This document shows positions 5,604 through 9,253 of a stretch of DNA of 9,253 nt, piece by piece. Position 1 is the first letter of the stretch. Every line of letters begins with the position of its first letter. The position numbers were made by a program, and so were the translations under genes. Source of the DNA: Candidatus Peregrinibacteria bacterium (GTDB lineage: Bacteria; Patescibacteriota; Gracilibacteria; UBA1369; LOWO2-01-FULL-3). The stretch is taken from positions 1 to 9,253 of the forward strand of contig WJKQ01000045.1 of NCBI GenBank assembly GCA_014728975.1, read 5' to 3'. A model generated the notes under the pieces. That model had not been told where the DNA came from. It worked only from the letters and a program-made list of their open reading frames with translations, and did no database searches.

Positions 5604-7151
5604 ATGTCTGAAAAAACATTGTATGATCCGGCTGTAAATGTTTCTTCTTCAAACGCCAAATGTATTAGAGGTAGAGAACGAGAATATAACGGTATTTTTA
5701 AGAAGGGTCAGGAACATTTGCTCGATTTATCTTATATGGAGCTTGAAGAAAGAAATCTTGAAGTAAAAGCGGAGCGAATAAAGGGAGCCACAAGTGGTAG
5801 TTTGAGAGAGAGATTATTGAAATATTTGAATGAAGAAAACAGGATTAAAGCAGTTACGGTTTGTTTTACCGATCTGGAAGGGAGTTTTCACGCGCTTGAT
5901 TATGACAAGAAACATATTATTCGCTCTGAAGAAAATTTAACTTTTGACGGATCTTCAATTAACGGATTTACGGCTCAGAGTGAATCCGATCTTAGACTTA
6001 AGATTGACTGGACCACTTTTAGATGGGTTCCCGCGGATCTATTTGGTCCCGGGAAAGTTTTGGTTTTCGCGAATGTTTGTGATAAAGACAGTACATTATA
6101 TGTTTCCGATTTTCGGTCCAGTCTTTATAGATTGTGTGAACGGCTTAAGAATGAGCGGAACGTTATGGTGAATATTGCACCGGAGATTGAAGGTTTTATT
6201 TTTAAAGGGTTTAAGGCCGAGCAGAATTATGATGAAAAAGTCGGGTTTGAATTGGCTACCATGAGTGGATATTTTAATTCTTTACCTCAGGACACTTTGA
6301 GACTTTTTATTGACAAGTTTGCTGAAGTTCAAAGAGCGCTTGCTTTTGAGAATGAAAAGGACCATCCGGAAGTTGCTCCGGCGCAGTTTGAATTGACTTT
6401 CAAATATTCTACAGCTTTGGATTCTGCCGATCAGATACAACTTTATAAGCTTTTAGCAAGGCAGGTGGCCAGATCTATGGGGCTGACTGCTTCGTTTTTG
6501 CCAAAGCCGATCCAGGGATTAAATGGAAGCGGTATGCACACAAATATTTCATTAACTAAAAATGGTAAAAATATTTTTTATGACGGAAAAGATAAAGATA
6601 GTATTTCAAGAAAAGCTTATAGATTTATAATAGGGATTTTATCCCATGCCAGTGAGCTTTGTCTTGTAATGAATTCCAGCGTGAATGCTTATAGAAGGCT
6701 TGATCCTGCTTTTGAAGCGCCGAATGAGATAAAATTTTCCGCAGTCGACCGTGGGGCGATGATCAGGATTCCGATTGGAAATGAAGATAGTGCGCGTGTG
6801 GAAGTGCGTACAGTCGCTCCTGATTCTAATCCGTATCTTTATATTTTTTCCCTGATAAAGGCGGGTCTTGTTGGAATTGAAGCAAGTAAAGAAGGGTTCA
6901 AAAGAATGGAGGACAGTGTTTCTCAGGATCGGCTCGAAAAGCTACCGATTGATATTTATGCCGCACTTGGAAGTTTTGTTGAAAGTGAATTTATGGGGGA
7001 AATAATGGGAAAAGAGAGCCATAAAAAGTTTGCTGATTTAAAACGCACTGCAGCTGACAGGTGTCCGCGGGCTTTGGGTATAAAAGTTAAGTCCGGGGAG
7101 GTATTGTATCATCATGAAATTACGAACCAGCTCTTGTGGAAGAATTTTTAG
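5604..7151 (+). CDS. glnA: Glutamine synthetase, type I, divergent and N-terminally extended
   Basis: Role: ATP-dependent ligation of ammonia to glutamate, forming glutamine, in the cytoplasm. Seen: 515 residues against about 440-470 in the usual GSI. Motifs: beta-grasp FDGSSINGF (114-122), metal-binding EIEGF (E194, E196), HPEVAPAQFEL (E256, E263), KPIQGLNGSGMHTNISL (301-317), RRLDPAFEAP (R365, E371), RGAMIRIP (383-390), EVR (E400, R402) and SNPYLY (408-413). The seven-residue spacing between the two Glu of HPEVAPAQFEL matches the B. subtilis-like alpha form. Odd points: the usual MHxH reads MHTN, so the second His is Asn (N314). The adenylylation tyrosine motif (NLYDLPPEE) is absent. About 65 residues precede the normal N-terminus. 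An internal Met45 (5736) would give 471 residues, nearer family size, so the start is uncertain. Its oligomeric activity is inferred, not shown. Confidence 0.9.
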   Translation: MSEKTLYDPAVNVSSSNAKCIRGREREYNGIFKKGQEHLLDLSYMELEERNLEVKAERIKGATSGSLRERLLKYLNEENRIKAVTVCFTDLEGSFHALDYDKKHIIRSEENLTFDGSSINGFTAQSESDLRLKIDWTTFRWVPADLFGPGKVLVFANVCDKDSTLYVSDFRSSLYRLCERLKNERNVMVNIAPEIEGFIFKGFKAEQNYDEKVGFELATMSGYFNSLPQDTLRLFIDKFAEVQRALAFENEKDHPEVAPAQFELTFKYSTALDSADQIQLYKLLARQVARSMGLTASFLPKPIQGLNGSGMHTNISLTKNGKNIFYDGKDKDSISRKAYRFIIGILSHASELCLVMNSSVNAYRRLDPAFEAPNEIKFSAVDRGAMIRIPIGNEDSARVEVRTVAPDSNPYLYIFSLIKAGLVGIEASKEGFKRMEDSVSQDRLEKLPIDIYAALGSFVESEFMGEIMGKESHKKFADLKRTAADRCPRALGIKVKSGEVLYHHEITNQLLWKNF

Positions 7152-7572
7152 AATTGTTTATTTTATCAACGAGTCTTTTTATCATAAGCCAGTATGAATT
7201 GAAGGAGTGGGGATTGAATCTTATCTTTCCAAGAGTTGACTTGTCTATTCTGTCTTTTTCCTCGTCGCTTAGTGATTTATCAATCAAAAAAGCATAATTG
7301 CCTGTATGTTGTTTTAAAAAGTCATGAACTTCTTCAGGATTTAGTATTGGATTGTCTGTTGCCAGTAAAGCGGTAATTATATTCGCCGGGGTTAGAGCGT
7401 CAGTTGCCGCCTGGTAAGAATCGGTCAAATTTTCTCTGATTTCAGTGTGTACCGAATCCTGTATAATGGTTATAGCCACTCTTTTAAATTCTTCTTGTTT
7501 TTCTTTAAGTGTATTTCGGGCTTCTTTGTCTTCCGGAACGATTATTTTTGGTAAATTTTCAGGTATTTCCAT
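7120..7572 (-). CDS. Hypothetical soluble protein, tail-overlapping glnA
   Basis: Seen: 150 residues, charged and probably mostly helical, without signal peptide or membrane segment. Recognisable stretches are EDKEARNTLKEKQEEFKRVAI (about 14-34), a middle part with ALTPANIITALLATDNPILNPEEVHDFLKQHTGNYAFL, and a basic C-terminus ending NSSTRAGS. I do not recognise a family. The stop lies inside the last codons of glnA on the other strand, a 32-bp convergent overlap (7120-7151). A good promoter upstream (7612-7639) and no competing frame support it as real. It is divergent from the thioredoxin-like gene at 7688, with 115 bp between them. No function is proposed. Confidence 0.65.
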   Translation of the reverse strand: MEIPENLPKIIVPEDKEARNTLKEKQEEFKRVAITIIQDSVHTEIRENLTDSYQAATDALTPANIITALLATDNPILNPEEVHDFLKQHTGNYAFLIDKSLSDEEKDRIDKSTLGKIRFNPHSFNSYWLMIKRLVDKINNSKNSSTRAGS

Positions 7573-7611
7573 TTTTTACTTAAAGTTATAGATAATTTTA
7601 AAAAGGGTTCA

Positions 7612-7639
7612 ATTATACAAAATATTGATTGTTTGTCGA
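7612..7639 (-). promoter_or_regulatory. Predicted promoter of the minus-strand orphan gene
   Basis: On the minus strand, TCGACA (7639-7634, five of six matches to TTGACA) is followed after 16 bases by a perfect TATAAT (7617-7612). The start would be near 7605, leaving a leader of about 33 bases without a Shine-Dalgarno before ATG 7572. Confidence 0.6.
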
Positions 7640-7671
7640 ATAAAAGTATAAATGTTAATGTCTAAAAAGTG

Positions 7672-7677
7672 TAAAAT
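7672..7677 (+). promoter_or_regulatory. Possible -10 element of the thioredoxin-like gene
   Basis: TAAAAT ends ten bases before ATG 7688, giving a very short leader of about three bases. The -35 is poor. An upstream alternative is TTGTCG (7633-7638) with TAATGT (7656-7661) at 17 bases spacing. Confidence 0.35.
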
Positions 7678-7687
7678 AATATAAATT

Positions 7688-8239
7688 ATGACCCTGCTTG
7701 AATCAAAAAATCTTCCAATTGATACGCCTGCGCCAGATTTTTCTTTGGAAGGTACGGATGGTAATATTTATTCTTTAAAGGATTTCAGCGATAAAAAAAT
7801 TTTGGTTGTTATTTTTATGTGCAATCATTGTCCGTATGTTCAGGCTATCTGGTCCAGATTGGTTGATTTACAGGAAAGATTTAAGGATCGGGGAGTTCAG
7901 TTTGTGGGAATAAATCCAAATTTTCATCCTGATTATCCCGAAGAAACCATGGAAAAAATGAAAGAATATTACAATCGGTACGATATGAATTTTCCTTATT
8001 TACTGGATGAATCCCAAGAGGTAGCCAGGAAATATAATGCTCAATGTACTCCTGATATTTATGTGTTTGATGACAATAGAGAGCTTGCTTATCATGGAAG
8101 AATAGACGACAGCTGGCGAAATGAGGGTCAAGTTGCCAAAGAGGAGCTCGCAGATGCCATAGAGGCATTATTGGCAGATGAAAAACCTTCAGAGGTACAA
8201 AATCCTTCAAGGGGATGTTCAATAAAATGGAGAGAATAA
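7688..8239 (+). CDS. Thioredoxin-fold AhpC/TSA-type redox protein
   Basis: Seen: 183 residues. The start APDFSLEGTDGNIYSLKDF (15-33) is typical of AhpC/TSA and TlpA/ResA-like proteins. A CxxC active site, CNHC at 45-48, lies in VVIFMCNHCPYVQAIW after a beta strand. The cis-proline is P122 in QCTPDIYVFD, followed by the usual LAYHGRIDD strand (133-141). The C-terminus has a conserved-looking GCSIKW (176-181). Known: proteins with FMCNHCPYV and a terminal GCSIKW form a common thioredoxin-like family whose substrates are mostly undefined. No signal peptide or membrane anchor is seen, so a cytoplasmic thiol-disulfide or peroxide role is inferred. Two further cysteines (C120, C177) could take part. 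Length is normal. No Shine-Dalgarno precedes ATG 7688, and the gene is divergent from the orphan at 7572. Confidence 0.9.
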   Translation: MTLLESKNLPIDTPAPDFSLEGTDGNIYSLKDFSDKKILVVIFMCNHCPYVQAIWSRLVDLQERFKDRGVQFVGINPNFHPDYPEETMEKMKEYYNRYDMNFPYLLDESQEVARKYNAQCTPDIYVFDDNRELAYHGRIDDSWRNEGQVAKEELADAIEALLADEKPSEVQNPSRGCSIKWRE

Positions 8240-8246
8240 AGAGGCG

Positions 8247-8275
8247 TTGACAAGGTTCGGCTTTTATGTTTTAAT
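8247..8275 (+). promoter_or_regulatory. Predicted promoter of the repeat lipoprotein
   Basis: Consensus TTGACA (8247-8252) is followed after 17 bases by TTTAAT (8270-8275). The -10 is preceded by TGT, making it an extended -10. The start is expected near 8282, about 20 bases before ATG 8302. It begins only eight bases after the stop of the upstream gene, so the lipoprotein is likely transcribed on its own. Confidence 0.65.
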
Positions 8276-8301
8276 GTAGCCCTTTTGTTGATTTTGTTTT
8301 T

Positions 8302-9253
8302 ATGTTTAAAAAAATTATAACAATATTGGTATTTACGGTTGGTTTATGTCTGGTTGTAACCGGATGCGGACGCGAAGAAAGTAAAGAAGAAATTTCTGTT
8401 CAGAAAGAGACAAAATCAGTTTCAGAAGATAAGAAGGTTTATAGAAGTATTTCTTCAGAAAGTTCCGTAAATTTGTCAAAACCGCAGTTAAAAAACAGTG
8501 TTAACATTGCCAAGATGGATCGTAAGAGTCTTTTAAGCGGTTATAACGGCGATGAATATGAACCGGAAAAAATTTCAGGACCTGATATAGATGAAATTGT
8601 TATTTCCGTAATTCCCCCTGAATCGGCTTCAGATATATGTGTTCCCGGCTATTGTGATGAAGATGAGGAATATTTGAATAAAATTGATTTCAGCAGGGAA
8701 CCTGAATATGTAAATTGTTTTAATGATTCAGATTGCAGTGGTTTATGCGGTTCGGATGTTGAATACTGCAGGAATAAGCTGGCTAATAAGTGTGAAGAGG
8801 AAAGTTTATGTGCTCCCGGGGAGTTTAAAAGAGCCTTTGGTGTAAAATGGTGTCCGAAAGAAGGGTATGTTGAAAGTGTTCAGGTTGATGATGGTATGCT
8901 CAAGGAAGGTTATATTGAGGCATTATGTGTGACAGATCGTTCCGTGGAAGGGTATATTGAAAGAGTGGGTGCTTACGGCCGTTCCGCTGAAGGATATATT
9001 GAAAATGTAGGGGCATACGGTCGGGGGCCGGAAGGAATCATTGAATCAACAGGATCTTATTCGCGTGGACCTGAGGGATATATAGAAACTACAATAGCTG
9101 ATAGCAGAGGTACTGAAGGTTATATTGAATCTGTGGACGCTAAAAATAGAGGTCCTGAAGGATATATTGAATCTGTAGGTGCTAAAAATAGAGGTACTGA
9201 AGGATATATTGAGAACCTGAATCCTTCCGAACATGGTGCGGAGGGTTATCTGG
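8302..9253 (+). CDS. Repeat-containing lipoprotein, Cys-rich, truncated by window edge
   Basis: Seen: 317 complete codons from ATG 8302, still open at the window end. The N-terminus MFKKIITILVFTVGL is followed by a lipobox VTGC with Cys22 as the lipidation site. A charged, Ser-rich linker covers about 23-105. A Cys-rich segment has cysteines at 113, 118, 139, 145, 149, 156, 164, 170 and 184, with NCFNDSDCSGLCGS in the middle. From residue 187, 14-residue repeats run to the edge with consensus EGYIESVGAxxRGP; one further cysteine (C209) lies in the second repeat. Known: a lipobox Cys means export and lipid anchoring. The even number of mature-domain cysteines (ten) fits disulfides outside the membrane. 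Inference: a surface-displayed adhesion or binding protein; I recognise no family for the repeat. The ORF extends past the window, so total length and any C-terminal domain are unknown. No Shine-Dalgarno is present. Confidence 0.85.
   Translation, partial: MFKKIITILVFTVGLCLVVTGCGREESKEEISVQKETKSVSEDKKVYRSISSESSVNLSKPQLKNSVNIAKMDRKSLLSGYNGDEYEPEKISGPDIDEIVISVIPPESASDICVPGYCDEDEEYLNKIDFSREPEYVNCFNDSDCSGLCGSDVEYCRNKLANKCEEESLCAPGEFKRAFGVKWCPKEGYVESVQVDDGMLKEGYIEALCVTDRSVEGYIERVGAYGRSAEGYIENVGAYGRGPEGIIESTGSYSRGPEGYIETTIADSRGTEGYIESVDAKNRGPEGYIESVGAKNRGTEGYIENLNPSEHGAEGYL
8860..9253 (+). repeat. 42-bp in-frame tandem repeat array (at least nine full copies)
   Basis: Units begin at 8860 (45 bp), 8905, 8947, 8989, 9031, 9073, 9115, 9157 and 9199, with a tenth starting at 9241 and cut by the window edge. 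Each encodes 14 residues (15 in the first) starting EGYIE or a close variant. The units at 9115 and 9157 differ at five of 42 bases. The units at 8947 and 8989 differ mainly at synonymous sites in their first eleven codons. Confidence 0.95.

Noticed and set aside
7881..8222. 113-codon minus-strand frame inside the thioredoxin-like gene
   Set aside because: The plus strand has the CNHC site and family motifs; the antisense frame looks random, rich in His and Leu.
9046..9234. Minus-strand frame with repeating FSTSIFS-like units
   Set aside because: Its repeats are just the reverse reading of the 42-bp lipoprotein array.

Overview
The window is AT-rich bacterial DNA with short intergenic gaps and the standard genetic code (long ORFs have no internal TGA; stops are mostly TAA or TAG, with one TGA). 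I see no mobile element, CRISPR array, tRNA or rRNA. Four things suggest a Patescibacteria/CPR-type genome, possibly Peregrinibacteria-like: small lineage-specific proteins, a surface protease with SLH-like C-terminal repeats, a Cys-rich repeat lipoprotein, and almost no Shine-Dalgarno sequences. This taxonomic reading is an inference; no rRNA is present to settle it.

Layout. Positions 1-521 (minus) hold the N-terminal third of an aspartate ammonia-lyase, cut by the window edge. A 57-bp divergent promoter region separates it from a small four-helix membrane protein (579-1007, plus). Next is a strong promoter interwoven with a terminator hairpin (1004-1060), an 81-residue orphan protein (1064-1309), ribosomal protein bL28 (1388-1588), and an MgtC/DUF4010 polytopic membrane protein (1660-2913). 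A large secreted trypsin-like serine protease with two PsbP/DUF1795-like modules and SLH-like repeats follows (2991-5390). A 213-bp regulatory gap with two related palindromes leads to a divergent, N-terminally extended type I glutamine synthetase (5604-7151). A minus-strand orphan (7120-7572) converges on it with a 32-bp tail overlap. A thioredoxin-fold AhpC/TSA-type protein (7688-8239) and an incomplete lipoprotein with a Cys-rich domain and 14-residue tandem repeats (8302 to the window end) close the window.

How the genes relate. Most plus-strand genes appear to have their own promoters, so this looks like single-gene units rather than one operon. Two genes concern ammonia: aspA releases it from aspartate and glnA fixes it into glutamine. 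Two products probably work on the cell surface (protease and lipoprotein). Several genes have a good -10 element only 6-10 bases before the ATG and no Shine-Dalgarno, which suggests leaderless or near-leaderless mRNAs. The most unusual items are the 42-bp repeat array of the lipoprotein, the duplicated palindrome module before glnA, and the multidomain surface protease. I do not see a clearly new defence or mobile system.
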